Below are positions 13,701 to 27,800 of a stretch of DNA of 64,000 nucleotides, piece by piece; within the stretch, counting starts at the first letter, position 1; each line of letters opens with the position of its first letter. The stretch lies in the NCBI RefSeq assembly GCF_001039355.2, contig NW_019775513.1, forward strand, positions 152,042 to 216,041, in the 5' to 3' direction. A model generated the notes under the pieces. That model ran no database searches and had not been told where the DNA came from. It was given only the letters and a program-made list of their open reading frames with translations. The position numbers and the translations under genes are program-made. This DNA is from Lingula anatina (taxonomy: Eukaryota > Brachiopoda > Lingulata > Lingulida > Lingulidae).

Positions 13701-16700
13701 TAGGAGGATATTTTGATCTGATTGTCAAATAGCTTTACACTTGAATGTGTTTTTTTGCTGGACGATTGTCCCAAACCTAATAAATATACCTCGAGAAAAA
13801 AAGCAATTTCTCTAACTTACGAATCATAACTCGACCTGTCCCTACACTCAGATTCTGTAAGGGATTTGCTATTACGGGGAGTTGTTTTGTACTGGGAACT
13901 GATTAGAAAATAATAGTAGAATTGTTAAGAAAGCAAAACAAACTCACAATTTTATCATTTTTTTTTACTGTAAATTTGATCAGGCAAGCACTCCAAGGAA
14001 TATGATAGAATTATTACATAGTAGAGTAACATTATAATTACAGTGACCGTGACATCCGCTAATGCATGGAGACGGGCCCCAATTGTCTCCCTATTACCTA
14101 AATGGGGCTTTGTTGTGTTAACGCACATTTTATGCCAAAAATCAGTTTCATACATAGATAGCTTGAATGCAATGGCTGTAACAAAAATGGGAGATTAGCT
14201 CAATACAGTTGAATAAAGTTTCGTGCCAAAAATAGAACCAGTTTTTGCACATCACAGTTGTTAAATTATGTTGTTTTAAGTCGGCCTGTAAAATTGCGAT
14301 AAGAAACCGAGAAGGGAAGGCTAACTTGTACGAAACACAAGTGAAGAAGGATGTGCCTTTCTTTGGTTTCTTTTTATCGAAAAAAAAGTAAAACAGATTT
14401 CTTATTTTGTGCTGGGGTGTGCTCAAAACGTAAGATTGATATACAAAAAAAACAGTGACTAGAGACGCTTTCAAAAAAAAAAATAAAATAATAATAATAA
14501 TAATAATAATAAAATTTTAAAAAAAACATGACAGTAACGCACCAACAGACAAACATCAAATTTGTATGTATTGTTTTATGCTTACTGTCCGGGAATAAAC
14601 TCCATGCTCGTATATCATTTATTACATGGAAAGTACTCACACTTAAAAGTTTTGTATTTGCATGCATATAACAGTTACTAAGGGCCAATTTATACCAATA
14701 GGCTTAGAAATACCGAATTCGTTAGTACTAGAATGTTGGTAGCCTAGCTACGTATAAATTGATCTTTGTAGACGTTGATAAGTGAAAATTTAATTGTCTT
14801 TTGAAACATACGTAGCCAGCGCGACAACCTAGACCGAGATTAAAACTTTTTTATAGCATGAAGTGCAGACCTAAGATTGTCTTCACTTTTTGTGCCTTCC
14901 AATTTGCTTGATGAAGTATTTATGATTAGTTAGGCAAAATTTGCTATGTTTATTATGTATTCGAAAAATATTGCATTATGGAAATTCTGAATTACTACTC
15001 TTAGAAGACGTTCTTTTGACGTTCACTCAGTTTTTTCCATTGATTCTTTGCAGCGGTTGTGATGACACCGTTGATCTTCGGTGAAAGTATGGTGGTCAGG
15101 GTGGAAAAACTGCCACCAGATGACATTGACTTTAGTCTAGTTCAGCACGTGGCGGGCGGACCGTACACCGGAATCTACGTTAACAAGGCAGTCAAAGGTA
15201 AGCGAGGAATCCACGCAAGCGCAATAAATACATATAGGACATTCAGCTTCCTGGATGTTTTCTTTCGTCAAATCCGTTAAGTTGACTTGTAGCGAGAATT
15301 ATAACATAAACGTTTACCCTTATGAAGATGTTGCTTTACCTGAATATTTTGAAAAACAAAATTCACGTATCTCCGACTGAAGAATACAGTGTTAAAAAAG
15401 GATGTTTTTTTTCGTTACATAAAAGATAAAGGCTATCTACGATTGTAATAGTTGAGGCCTAAATCATTTGATTACTTGTGAAAATGATATTTTGAGAATG
15501 TTTGTATTTATGTCTCATAAAAAAAAATTGAAGCAGATATGTTTATACATGTATGTTTAGCACTCACTGCCTTTTATAACATTTTCCAGTGATGCCTTCT
15601 CTGGAGGAGCCGCAAGTGTCAGCAGGATTGAGAGCGTATTTGGTAGATCCCGAAGCCGACGACCCCGACGTTTATTATTTGGTACGGATCGTGTGTGTTC
15701 ATGTATGCCTGTTTGTGTGCGAGGATGTGTCAGATATTTTCTGGTGATCAATAATTTTTTTAATTTCCAAGATGTCCTTTTGTTTTGCTGTTTTTTACGT
15801 CGTAGAATGGTATTTTCCGTGTGATCTCGATTTTTTCTACATCAGTCTCAGGCATCCGCAAACTCGATACGTAATGTTCCCCCTCCCTCGAATATCACAA
15901 GGGTCTCTGGTATAGTACACAAAATTGAAGATTCAACAATTTTGCAAGAGACTCTAGCGATACCTGTGGTCAGAGAGTAATGATCTCCAATGACCTCATC
16001 GTTTTCCATTTGGTTTGCATCCTCAGATACAAAATTATTTCGAAGTTTATTCCTAAAAGGCTCGGGATATATTTGTGGTGATTTCCGACGATTGCAAGGT
16101 CTTCTGAAACAGTTCTTTTAAAAATTAATAAACCCTTTACTTCCTTTCCTACATACCTATGTAACTTACGATATAGGACTTTGTTTGATATTTTCCTGAA
16201 ATTTGGGTGCTTTCTGTTGCCATTCACAGAAACATTTGAATACTTTTATTTCGAGGTTTTTTTTAAAAAAAGTTTTGGGATATATTCGTGGCGCTTTCCA
16301 ATGTTCTTGACATTTTCCACAAATTAGGTGTCCATAATCGTGACGAAATGCCGTTATTTACTAAGTAGAAATCGCTACGTTTTATTCGACAAAATATAAA
16401 CAAACTCCTAGTTTCCCTGATGTTATAGGCCTTCATGTTGTGATGTTTTTGAAGTTTTCTACTTCGGCATTTTCACAAATATTCAATCTAGCAATCGCTT
16501 ATGCTTTAGATCTTTTTAAAGGCAACTTTCAATATATATATGTGTGTAAAAATTCCCTTACTTACCTCTAACATGTTTCATTATACCTTAGTGGAATTCC
16601 ATGTTATACTTGCGACCGTGGGTAAAAAAGAGGTTTAAACATAAATTTGTTTGTCAGCATCGGCATTGTCATAATCACCCTGCTTGATGTTGTTGTTATG

Positions 16701-19700
16701 GAGTCAGTGCTGACGTCCTAGCGTAATCGACTTCATAATTGCACTAACGTTTCTGCTTTCGTCATAATCGCATTTATAAACGTTTTGCTTTCGTCATAAT
16801 CGCACAAACTTTTGCTTTCATCATAATCGCATAAACGTTTCTACTTTCGTCATAATCGCATAAACGTTTTGCTTTCATCATAATCGCATATAAACGTTTT
16901 GCTTTCATCATAATCGCATAAACGTTTTGCTTTCGTCATAATCGTATAAACGTTTCTGCAAACAAGATCACCGCATTGTCGCTGTTACTGTAGATCTAGC
17001 GTTGCGAATTTTTTCATTTTTGCATTCTGCCTCCAGACATGTAAGTAACGTTAGACCTATAGATCTAACTATGCCTTGACCATTGTATAGATTTCCTTTT
17101 TTCCAAATAAACGATTAACTTTGAAATCAATATAAAATAATGTTGAATTCTCATTCCATTAATAATCTAATTTATATTTTCGCTTGTAGCTGAAATAAAA
17201 ACGACAACAAAAATACATTTTAACAGATAGGCCTAGGCCTACAGTTTAATATCCCAATTACATTTTCATAAGTAATTATCATGAAATTTAATTGTGATTT
17301 TGGTGGCAATTTCAGGAAGAACGCGTTTTTCGTTTTTGGTTCCGAGATGGTGTCAACGAAGCGTCCCAAGTCGCGACAGCTGAGAAGTTCTTCCAAGAAG
17401 TGTGTGATCCCGAGGAGTTTCCACGAGGTGAGAAGACCCAATAAATATACAAAAGGACATTGGTTTTAAACAATTTTGAACATTTTTTCCTGATTCCAGC
17501 TCAAATGATTGATAGCTTAGTCGTTGTGTAAGTTTCAATTAATTACATGCCAGTTGGAAACGCTCATGACGGTAGTGATTTGTTTCATCAACTTTTTTTC
17601 GCGCGTCACTGCTGTCACGGCGGCAAATATAACTATTGATGTGACCAAATATGTTTGCTTCTAGATGTAATCATTCTTAACATTTTTTCAACAGATTACA
17701 CAAGTTTCGCTCGTCGGGTTCTGCTTCTCACGCGTAAATTCCTCATGATCCGTAAGGTGGAGCTGGAGTTGATCCCGGTGAACGAAGAATCTGCTCTTAG
17801 CGACTCCAGCTACATGCACCAACAGGAGGTCTTGGTGGCCACCACGATGTCCACCCTATCCACGGAGGACGCTGGGAGATCGGGACGTAAAGGCGCCGGT
17901 GTTCGGAGAGGTCCTTCATTTAAGAAACTGGTGAAAGGGCCTTCGTTTAGAGGTACGTCATCATCACCACCATCATCATTATCTTCATCAACATCATCAT
18001 CATCATCATCATAATCATTTAGATTTCATTGCTCCACTTTTGGACAAAGGACAAATATGCTTCTTTCAGTGTATTTTGTCTTCGGACGACATGTACATGT
18101 GTAATTACCTGGTAGTTATTATGAAAGCATTCTCAAATTCTTTAAAAAGGTGTAGCGAATTGAAGCTCGTCCTTTTTTCAAATGTATACATGTATTTGCT
18201 TAACTGCAGGGTGTAAGGGGATTGGCACGCTTATATTTTTGCCTTTGATTTAATCTTATTTTCTCTTGATTTCAAAAATAGAAAAGCTGACTCCATCGAA
18301 GAGAGGGCGCGTGTTAATATGGATTGCCAAGAAACAGAAAGTACTCAATATTCTGGAAAATGCTTTTCCAAACTCTCTTGCTGCTGAGGAGCTAGTCAGG
18401 TACAAGTTTACATAAAAGCCTGATGACAGGCCCATCTCTTACATGATAATCACATAGTTTTACTACGAATCGGAATTGTGACTAAAATAAAACGCGGAAT
18501 TTAATTAAAATATCCGCAGTATACGGTCAATCTATTTTTTTTTTTTTGTTTCATTTTGATATCTCTTATTTATTTAATGTTTTATATTCAGAATCGCTGG
18601 TTTTCGTTCCCAAGACTTGTTATCTGTGTCGGTGATTCTGAAAGGTCTCCAGTCCAAAGGTTTAATCTCTGAAGTCGCCTCTGGAAGCTGGATGAGGATA
18701 CCCACCAGCACAGAGGAACATGGGCAGACTCACGGTAATGGACATAGCGAAGTAAAGCAGTTGTATCTGAAAAGTAGTAAAATGTGATTTTGAAATTATC
18801 ACGACAGGTGTCGCATTTTTGGATGAGCCTATGCACAAGCGTACAGACTCGTGTAATTTTTTTTTTTCTTTAATTTTCAAATGACAAAACGTTGCGTCAA
18901 TTGCAGCGCCTTTCCTCGTTTACTGACATTATATATTAGGGCAATACAGATAGCTGTTACATTTCAGACATAAAGCCTAGTTATATTGCCTCAAGTGGGA
19001 TATTGAAATACATTTATCCAAAATGTCGATATGCCCCTTATCTAGTCCACTGCTACTTGTCAAATCTAACACAATAATTAACATGCACATGCACCATCTG
19101 GCACAAGCCACACCTAATGCAATATCGCTTCAAGAACACTCATGTTTTTTACCGTTTTCTTTTAGAAATCAAGGTGGTAAAGAATCTCCCTCAGTTGTCT
19201 GGCAGCGAACAGCCAACTATAGCTATTGTTACTTTACTTTACTGTGAAAAACTCGCCGTGGACGCCATGATGGATAGAAAGACAACATACGTGCGCTTTA
19301 AGACTGAAGGTAAAGGCGATAGTTTGATTCAATTAATTATCACGTGTCCGACAAACCAAAATGTTATAAAACGCACAAAATTTTGAGTGTTTTGTGGTGA
19401 AACGCTGTTTTATAAAAGACAATGGAAAATAGAAGTTGCATCCGTAATTAATAAATTTCTGCATATTCCAGATGGGATGCATGCATTTGGATCAAGGTCT
19501 CAAACACAGACTTATGTTTATTAAAATAAAATTCGGTTTCAATTTTTTTCAAGAAAAAATAGTACCCATGCATTTGTTCACTGTTTTACATTCTCCTATG
19601 ATGTTCCAGGTGAATCTCTTGTGTACACAGTTGGAATGATAGGCCCACATAAAGTGGTGTCCACCAAACTCGCCAGGGTGGGGAGCGGCAAAGGTGCCAT

Positions 19701-20657
19701 GATTTCAGCTGGAAACGTTATTACTAGACTTTCAGGTAAGACACGACTCAAATGCAATTATTTTATTAATTTTTATATTTTTAAGGTAGAAATTTTATCC
19801 CCATTCACTCATGACGATAACTAGCAGGTGTAACCTCTTCATTATAGGGTTATAGTTACTTTTTTCTCTCATAAAAACACACCATCTTTACTCCATAAGA
19901 CAGACACACGTATTGCGATCACATTTTAGGTACATTCAATAAAGTCGAGCACGTTCTTCTCGTGGGCTGCGGAGGCGGCGTCCCCGACTACAACGACTAC
20001 TCCAAGCACACACGCCTCGGCGACGTGGTCATCTCTCAGGCTGAGAACGCCGGGGACGTGGTTTATATGTACTGTCAGACACCGGATAAAGGCATGTCTT
20101 TCGATACAAGAGGGTACGCGCCGAGCGACCCAACAATTCACGAAGTCATCAACAGACTGCGGAATAAGTACGAGAACGACGCCTTCTACGGTCGTCCATG
20201 GGAGGCCTACATGGACGACGCACTGCGCGGGTTGGGTGATGAGGGATCACGTTTCGAAAAGCCACCTTCAAAGACGGACAGACTATACAAAGTGGTTGAC
20301 GCAAACCAGATTGTTGAGGTGGAGCATCCTACGGCCCCTGACAGCGTCGACGGCGCTCCAAAACTTAACCTCCGCTACGGGCTGATCGCGTGTGGAAACA
20401 CCATCACGCGACGCGATGACATACGCCAGGAGTTCGCTGTGGCTAACAACATTAAGGCCTACGACTGCGACTTCCAAGCGGTCTTCGACTCCATCGAAGG
20501 GAACCGTAAGGACAGCTTTGTTGTGATCCGTGGCATAGCAGACTACGTTGATGGGTCCAGGAAAAAGGATTGGCAACCTTACAGTTCCCTAGCTGCAGCT
20601 GCGTACATGAAGGCTTTGATCCTGTCGTTCCCGTATGACGAACCTCTCACACCTTAA
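10701..20657 (+). CDS. Winged-helix / nucleoside-phosphorylase-like fusion protein, 635 residues, ten coding exons
   Basis: Exons are 10701-10743, 15054-15197, 15590-15681, 17316-17427, 17695-17952, 18282-18399, 18592-18734, 19166-19309, 19610-19735 and 19930-20657. Every junction is GT-AG and in phase. Residues 15-160 form a mixed alpha/beta region I do not recognise. Residues 185-216 are a basic Ser/Gly/Lys linker. Residues 218-292 have the helix pattern of a winged helix (KVLNILENAFPNSLAAEEL, then VILKGLQSKGLI). Residues 304-630 resemble the phosphorylase/MTA-nucleosidase fold: TIAIVTLLYCEK at its start, the glycine loop VGCGGGVPD at 405-413 followed by LGDVVIS, then AYDCDFQAVF near 570 and IRGIADYVD with Asp598 at the usual catalytic Asp place. 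The Glu that normally contacts the ribose in MTA nucleosidase appears as Asp in the DCD motif, so activity is uncertain. The domain set suggests nucleotide or DNA-linked sensing; that is inference. Confidence 0.82.
10744..15053 (+). other. Intron 1 (4.3 kb) of the winged-helix/phosphorylase gene
   Basis: Bounded by AAG|GTAAGT and TTTGCAG|CGG. AT-rich, with a (TAA)n run at about 14488-14513. The open frames inside (for example 13955-14155 and 14148-14474, minus) look accidental. Confidence 0.7.
16746..16961 (+). repeat. 28-bp minisatellite in intron 3 of the winged-helix/phosphorylase gene
   Basis: Seven near-identical units plus a partial eighth of the form AAACGTTTTGCTTTCGTCAT followed by AATCGCAT. 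Units differ mainly at G/A in the CGTC position and TTG/CTG/CTA in the middle. Unit length varies from 27 to 31 bases because of TA insertions. Degenerate versions extend about 100 bases upstream. Confidence 0.9.
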
Positions 20658-20680
20658 GATGCTCTCATGGTGGAAACACC

Positions 20681-20686
20681 AATAAA
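20681..20686 (+). terminator. Poly(A) signal of the winged-helix/phosphorylase gene
   Basis: AATAAA lies 24 bases after the stop codon at 20655-20657, the first canonical hexamer after the coding region. Confidence 0.6.
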
Positions 20687-20699
20687 GAAACATTCCTAT

Positions 20700-23600
20700 G
20701 AACTTGCCTAACCGAATCAGTCCTGTGATTAGGTGCAGATTCGGTCGAATGTGAAAATTAATATTTCGTTACTGCTTCTAGCCTGTTTTGTCTAAATGCT
20801 AAATTTGTAGGCATGTTTTATGTTTTATGTTGTTCTCGTTCTGGTTGAAAGGTGAGAGTCAGGGAAGACTAAAAATAATCTCTGCTACTTATACTCAACG
20901 TCTATATGAACTGTGCGTTATATCTAAATGTTGAAATTTAAATTATTTTATGGACCATGATGAAAATATGTCCCGGGACAACATATATATATATATATAT
21001 ACATATATTCGCTCACTCCTAATCGTTACAGTGTGTTAGGTACATGTATTTTATAAACGCTTTAAAAGCTATGCTTTCTTCATGAGTCTACAATGGCAGC
21101 TTTGATTATTTTAATATGGTTGCTAGAGTTTTATCAAATAGGTAGGACTTACGAAAGTGAATACAATTGATTTAGTGCCTTAAATGTCTTTCAGGAGGAA
21201 GACTTATTTAGATGTATATTTGTATCTTTTGAAATATTTCATCTGAATAGCTTCTGCGATTCCCCACGTGCTTATGCTAATCATCGACCATAGTGGAAAT
21301 AAAAGCTTATTTAGATAAATGCTTCTTTCTGCGAATTTTACTGAGTCTGTGTACCTTCATGTATACGATGAACGCAGCATTAAATTTTGACGATTTCTAT
21401 ATCAACCGTCATCTATTACAGTAACTTAATATACTGCATTTCAAAACTCTATGAGGAAGGTGTGTCTGTGGAAGGGTTTTCTAAAGCTGTGCATTGGTGG
21501 CTTAAGGGTATTATGTGAATTAAGGGGAACTATGAAATGTTTATCACTCGTGTCAATGAAGTGTTTTTTTTTTTCAGTACAGGCTTTACAAAAACCCGCG
21601 GGTTCGTCTAGCAATCGCCGAATAAACGATCAATGGTACGATTGTAAAAAATACTTGTCGTTTCTTTAATTAATAGCTACACACACACACACACGCGCGC
21701 GCGCAATATTTCGTTTTCTACACACTTAAACTTCATATATCGAATCATTTCGAAAATAGTGCGACAGTAGAGCACGTGTGCCAGCTTTGACCATGGAAAT
21801 ATATCGTCTACGATATACTTCTATGCTTTGACTAAATGAGTGTGTTCAGGTGTTCAGTTGGGCTAGATGGTCTAAATTAATATTATTATAGGGGCCACTT
21901 TGCCGACTTTAAGCATTTAATAGAGTCAAGAATATATTTGAATCCAAAGAGGGAAATGCACTGTAGACCGTGCTATTAAAAACTGCTTCCCCAATTTCCG
22001 AGGACATTAGAAACTCACTTCTTTTCTGTTACATATCAGGGTGTTATTTAATTACACGTATGGAAGCTCTGAGATATACATGGCCCGCATTCACCATGTA
22101 CAAATGACTGATGAGAAATCGTTACATTCTTCCTAAAATGTAAATTTTCCTTTAAGTTCTGTAACGTGATTCAAGGGTGATGTAATAGTAACGTATTAAT
22201 CTTTTTTGGATGAAGTGTCATTTATAAACTTTTCTCCATCTCCAGGGCATCTATAAATGCAATCCTTAAGGTAATACGTGAATTCATTGAAAAGTAATGA
22301 CATTTCGGCACTTTTTAGTATTACTTGATCAGCAGAAATGCAACTTGCAAACATTAATTTGGATCAGGCTTCTTACCACTACATCCAATGAACATTTAGC
22401 GGTTATATCTTGAATTGGTTAAGACTTATGGTCTTAATTTATTGTGATATTTTCTAATTTAAGATAAAAAAGGCAAAACAACCTGGCTTTATCTTGAATA
22501 AAGCTTTATTTATTAACATCTATTTTTTTTGCAAGAGTCATTTGCAACTGTCAAATTTGCTTTAAAGGACTTAGGTAAACACCACTACAATGTTTTCTAT
22601 TGTACTAATGCCATTCTTAAACTTCTAACCAGAAAAAAAAGTTTATATCTGAAAGGGTAGTGCAGTATGCTTCTACACCAATTCAGTGGCATGTAAACTA
22701 AAAAACAATAAACAGTTATTTACCTGAATTGCCACCAACATCTATGGTGCTGATGAAACAAGGAGAAATGAGAGCACCATTTAATTTTGAATCAAAATTG
22801 ACCATTTCGAATCAAAATTTATCTCAAAACCAACAAAACATTTATATTGTGATAAACACTTATTAAAAATCAACAAAAAATACACTAGTATATCAATTCT
22901 ACAAAAACATACAGAGTCACATGGATGTTTTCTTTACCTCATGAGTTTTAAATGCCACAGAGATAATCTGACAAATGCAAATGAACGTTTTGATGAAATG
23001 CATTCAAGCAACTTAAATATAATTTTGGCAGTAGCTTACAAGGTGAACTTTCAGAACTTACTCTCAAGCTCTAGTGCAAGTTGTGCAAAGATTTTCAATA
23101 TGCTGTGACTAGAATATAAACATCATCAAAAAGAAGACAATGTTTTAAAATAAGCCTTGAGCAATTATTCATCAGCTTCTATTTGATTTTTGTTGTGTTT
23201 TTGGGGTTTTTTTTTTCATTCTAATTCACATGGTAATAACTGGCAAGTGAGCTGATGTACCTTAACCTATGCACAGGGCTATCAGCAGAAAAAAAAAAAA
23301 GGTTGGCCTTTCTGCAGTGCGAGATTTGAGGTGGTGATAGGAAAGCCAAAGATTTGCGAGCCCCAGATATGGAGATGATTAGCCAGCTGACAGCAGTTTA
23401 AGTTGTTTATACCAATATCTTTCATAAGTTAGCACATAAACATAAATATAAGTGCTATTACACATGCATTTTTGTGCTAGCTGCATGCAACTTAAGTGAG
23501 CAAAAACATCCTAGACTTTTAAGCCTTTTAGAGCCCACTCAGAACAGTGGACAAACAGATCCGCGGATCAAATATGGCCAACCCATTTGAATGCACGCTG

Positions 23601-24841
23601 CGTAATCCCCGCAGGAAATCTATTCAGTGTCTTATTGGGAATTAAGCAGCAAACTTTTTGGTGGGTTGCCATATTGGATCACTCCGCTGTTCTGAACGCA
23701 GTCTTAAGCAGTTGTGCAATCAGTCATATCTACCTGGAGCAGCACCAGTATCAACATGTGGTCGAACATTATAAAATGGGGATTTCAAACTTGTCAATAA
23801 ATCAAGAAGTAATGAGAGAAATAAACTGTGAATATAACCACAGGTTTGTAGTTACCCACTGAGTTTGTTTGGTGAAAAGTCTCAGAAAAGGTCATAACAG
23901 ATTTAGGGTGAATATAATCAATCATTCTCCTCTAAACACTGTAATATCTACTCAACTGGGAACTAAATTTCAAATTTTGGCAAGAAAAATGTTACCGTCA
24001 GCATATAAACAACAGTATCACCAAGCTATGTAAGTGGCACTGTAAAAGAAGAATATTGGCTGGCTGGAAATAGATTGTAAATATTTAAAAATTAAAAAAA
24101 AATTCAATCAGTTGTCATAACACACAAAAAGAAGAACAAAAAGAAAAGGCAGAGTTGATCAATACTGGCTTACAATGATTAAATATATACTAATAAAATG
24201 TTTATGTTTATACTTCTTATAACAAAATTGATTGCTTAACCCTTTCTTAGTCTGCCACTTATCAGGACTATTATAAAAAACGCACCAGACTTTCCAGATA
24301 ATACATCAAAAACCCTTACTGAACAAAACTGAAGTTCGTGTGAAACAAAAAGGTCACCTGCCATTAGGTGAATATTCAAATCTTGATCGATAGGTTACAT
24401 GTTCAGATAGACAGTTTTTTTTCTCAATATCCCTGTATCAGTCAAGTCACTGTTCTTTATGTTATATTACACTTCTGTGGCCCCGACTTGGTTGCACCAA
24501 TGGCATTCACTCATTAATATGAGTAGCTTTGAACTTGAACTAGCTATCCAGATCTAGAACTTTTTAACAGGTTGGGAACACACATGGCTTAGTATATATC
24601 ATCGAAGCTTCTATGTCTTCATATAAAGTGGAACAGCTGATTTAACTAACCCAGTCCTCCTCAGTGGCTCCACCTAAGCATGGTCAATTGAAATAATAAT
24701 TGCTAACTTTGATCTCAGATATGACCCTGTTCTACATTGCCAATCCAAAAAATGACCCAGTTCTAATCAGATCTATATCAATGTATATTTCAAGTTAATT
24801 TCAGGACTGATTAATCTATAAGGAAAACCAATATGACATTA
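20700..24841. other. Convergent intergenic region and probable 3' UTR of the transporter gene
   Basis: No convincing coding exon. It contains TA dinucleotides near 20983-21003 and a (CA)n(CG)n run at about 21679-21707, a sequence type able to form Z-DNA. A minus-strand AATAAA near 22506 would give the transporter a 3' UTR of about 2.3 kb. The 91-codon open frame at 23587-23862 has no recognisable homology. Confidence 0.45.
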
Positions 24842-27800
24842 CTATAGCACAGTTTCCCTAGCTGTCACCACAACGTCATTAGTATTGGGACTGTCTTTGT
24901 TTGTGGCTCCCCCTTCTTCAACTCCTTCGCCATCTTTTCCCTTCCTGCTCCACTTGGCGCAGAGTATCAGCAGTGGCAAGACCCCCGCCAGGATAATGAC
25001 GGCACCAAATAGGAAGAAAGAGAAATCGAAGCTTCCAGTTGTGTCTGTAAAATAACCTGAAAATAAAGAAAGAAGTTGAAAGATCTTGTGAAGGCATTGT
25101 TATGACACAGACAGTCAGTTATGCATCCTGCTTTGGAGAGTGGGTTAAGAGAGGTTACCATTTGCATACATACTGCATATACGCATAATCTCTCCCCCCC
25201 CTTCTTATTACTTTACTTTTCAATTAAAAATCATCCATTCACAGAATTGCATGTAGGTATGCTTCATTTTAAAACTGATATCGATTATAAGATTACTTAT
25301 GTTGGAAACCATGTCATAGTGTCACATTGTTTCACAGTCATCACCCCACACATAATTGTCCCTCAAATTGGGGTTTTTACTATTGTATGGCATTGCCTCT
25401 GGCACATTTAACTTTACTTAACAGCTTTTAAGCCATCCCTGTTAAGATCCCATTCACATTATATACCAGTCCAAAAAAGTTATGCCAGAAATAAGTGGTG
25501 CGGAGTTCCACCTGTAATCTTAGGAAAGCAGGGTAATTCTTATTTTACATGACACTCTGTTCTCGGACTCTTTCTACAGGGTGTCCCCGAAAAAATGGAC
25601 ACACTATCTGACTACCTTGACTACTGAAAGTTTACTGTTATGTCACGTTCTTTTGTTGTTCTACAATATAGTCTTTTGTGACCTTAAGGGGGTATGATAT
25701 GTTATGTTTTTGACAAAATAGCTTTTCCCTCCATTTCTTTTATGTGAAATACTTATCAGAAATTTAGCACAATAAATATAAACACTTTCTGGGTACAAAT
25801 TCCATTTTCTGTTCCTTTATTCACCACGTTACATGCTTCTGCATGTAGGGTGGACAAAAATCAATCAACAAATTTGCTGCTTTTGTAAATGGGTGTGAGA
25901 TATAGTAATCAGTTTCCAATGTAACTGTCACTAAGTCAGACATTATCATGAATACTGGCATGGTGCACTAAATATTTTATATTATTCCAAAGCTAAATTA
26001 CATTGCTGACAGCCATAAAATACAGATTCAGGGAAATGCACAAAGAAACTCATTTACAAAATAATATACACTGGGATTGAACTGCATTTTGCAGATCTTT
26101 CTACAAATGGAGGGCAGAGTAAGCCCAGCAGGTAATCAAAATATCTAAGCCATGCAGGTTGAAGTTAATTGAATTCCAGGAAAATATTCCAAGTGACTAC
26201 CCCCATACAAACCAGAAACTCCAGAATTGGCAAGCAGCAGTCAAGGGGTGACTTACAATTTCTGCTAAAAATAAAATTTAATTTACCATGGAACATGTTG
26301 TGACCAGTGCCTCATATGTTTTGTATAGGCTATTAAGGTTATCAGAAAAAAATGACAAAAAACTTTTATTTTGGAATTTTACAAGCAATATTGGATCTAA
26401 CATAACGGGACATGTATTGGATGCCTGTATCTTTACCATGTGAAAATAGCCATTTTTAAAGTGGGAATCAAATGTATAATTTCTAAAGGATTAAATGTTT
26501 TAATGGATATAAGCACAAGTAATCTAAAAATAAATAAGAAAATTTAAGGTACAATAGGTCCCTTTCACAAAATACCATGTTTAATGCAATGTTTTCGTAG
26601 CTTTTCACAATATTATGCCTGCAACTACTGCTATAATTACTATGTGACATATGGATAATATACCATAAGAAGCAGCAATTAACAAGTATGTATACATAAC
26701 TCACATATCACAACACATATACACATTCACATGACATGCACTACTCACCCTGAATTCCTTTAATATACATACTGCCTACTTCTAGATTCTTCTAGTTACA
26801 CATATACTCTGGCAGGCGTTCTTAACTCGTAGACAGCAATGCCTAGCACTAAACCACTGTGCGCTTCTCAAGTTGTCTGAATATACTGGAGGCACAGCAC
26901 ACAAAACTCATGACTTTTCAACTTCAACACAGCTCTGCTGATTTGAAAATGTAGACGGTGATGTACTACAGCTCTTTGCCTAACCGCACTAAAGAGAGCT
27001 CCACTGAGGACTGCCTACACAAAGCTGGTTTGTATTGCTAATATAAAGAAATGCCATTCAACTCTTTGCCTTTCCCTGTAATTACAGCCAGGTTAAAATC
27101 ATCTCATTGTGATGTTTATCACACTACAGGTAAATGCCTGATGTGTTATCAGCATATAATATTTCACCACTAAACACTAAGGCTCTGTAAAATATAAAAG
27201 TACTGGAAGGCTCTATTTTATTCCAGTTATTCTATTCTAATCTGTTGGAGCAAATAATGGCAGTGTGAACCTGGGCTTTTAGCCTATTAGCTCACATATT
27301 CAAATGACTAAGTTGAGACAAGTCACTAAGAAACAGGCAAAATATGTATATCCGCTCTTCCAAGATTTATATTCATGTTGTATGGGCCCAGATTTCAATA
27401 ACTCTTTAATTTTCATTATAAATAACACACTGTTTATTTAAAAAAAAAACTATAAAAAGACAACATCCACATATAAATCTAAAATAAATGTTCTTATCAG
27501 TATACATCGGGATTGAAATAAAGATAGAAACTGCTTCTCAAAAGGAAAATATGTTTTACTTTATCACGCAGTTAAAAGCCGGAATGTGTGCTTTCATATC
27601 TTATCTAAAACCATTATGACTTAATTCTACTTTGATATTGCCCACATGTAAGAAAATGTGACATTAAGATTTGTAATTTATCAAATTTTTCACCTAGTCT
27701 AATAAAGAAAAAATAATGGAAATTGACAGTTTAAAATTGGTAAAATATGCCCACATTCAATGTAATAATTCCACTAATGCCAATAAGATAATCTTATTCT

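Noticed and set aside
16746-16961. CRISPR-like array
   Set aside because: The units are contiguous tandem repeats without spacers, in an animal intron.
23587-23862. 91-codon open frame on the plus strand
   Set aside because: No known motif and it lies in the probable antisense 3' UTR of the transporter.
25575-25610. Transposon end with GGGTGTCCCCGAAAAAATGG
   Set aside because: No inverted partner or target duplication was found nearby, so only the resemblance remains.
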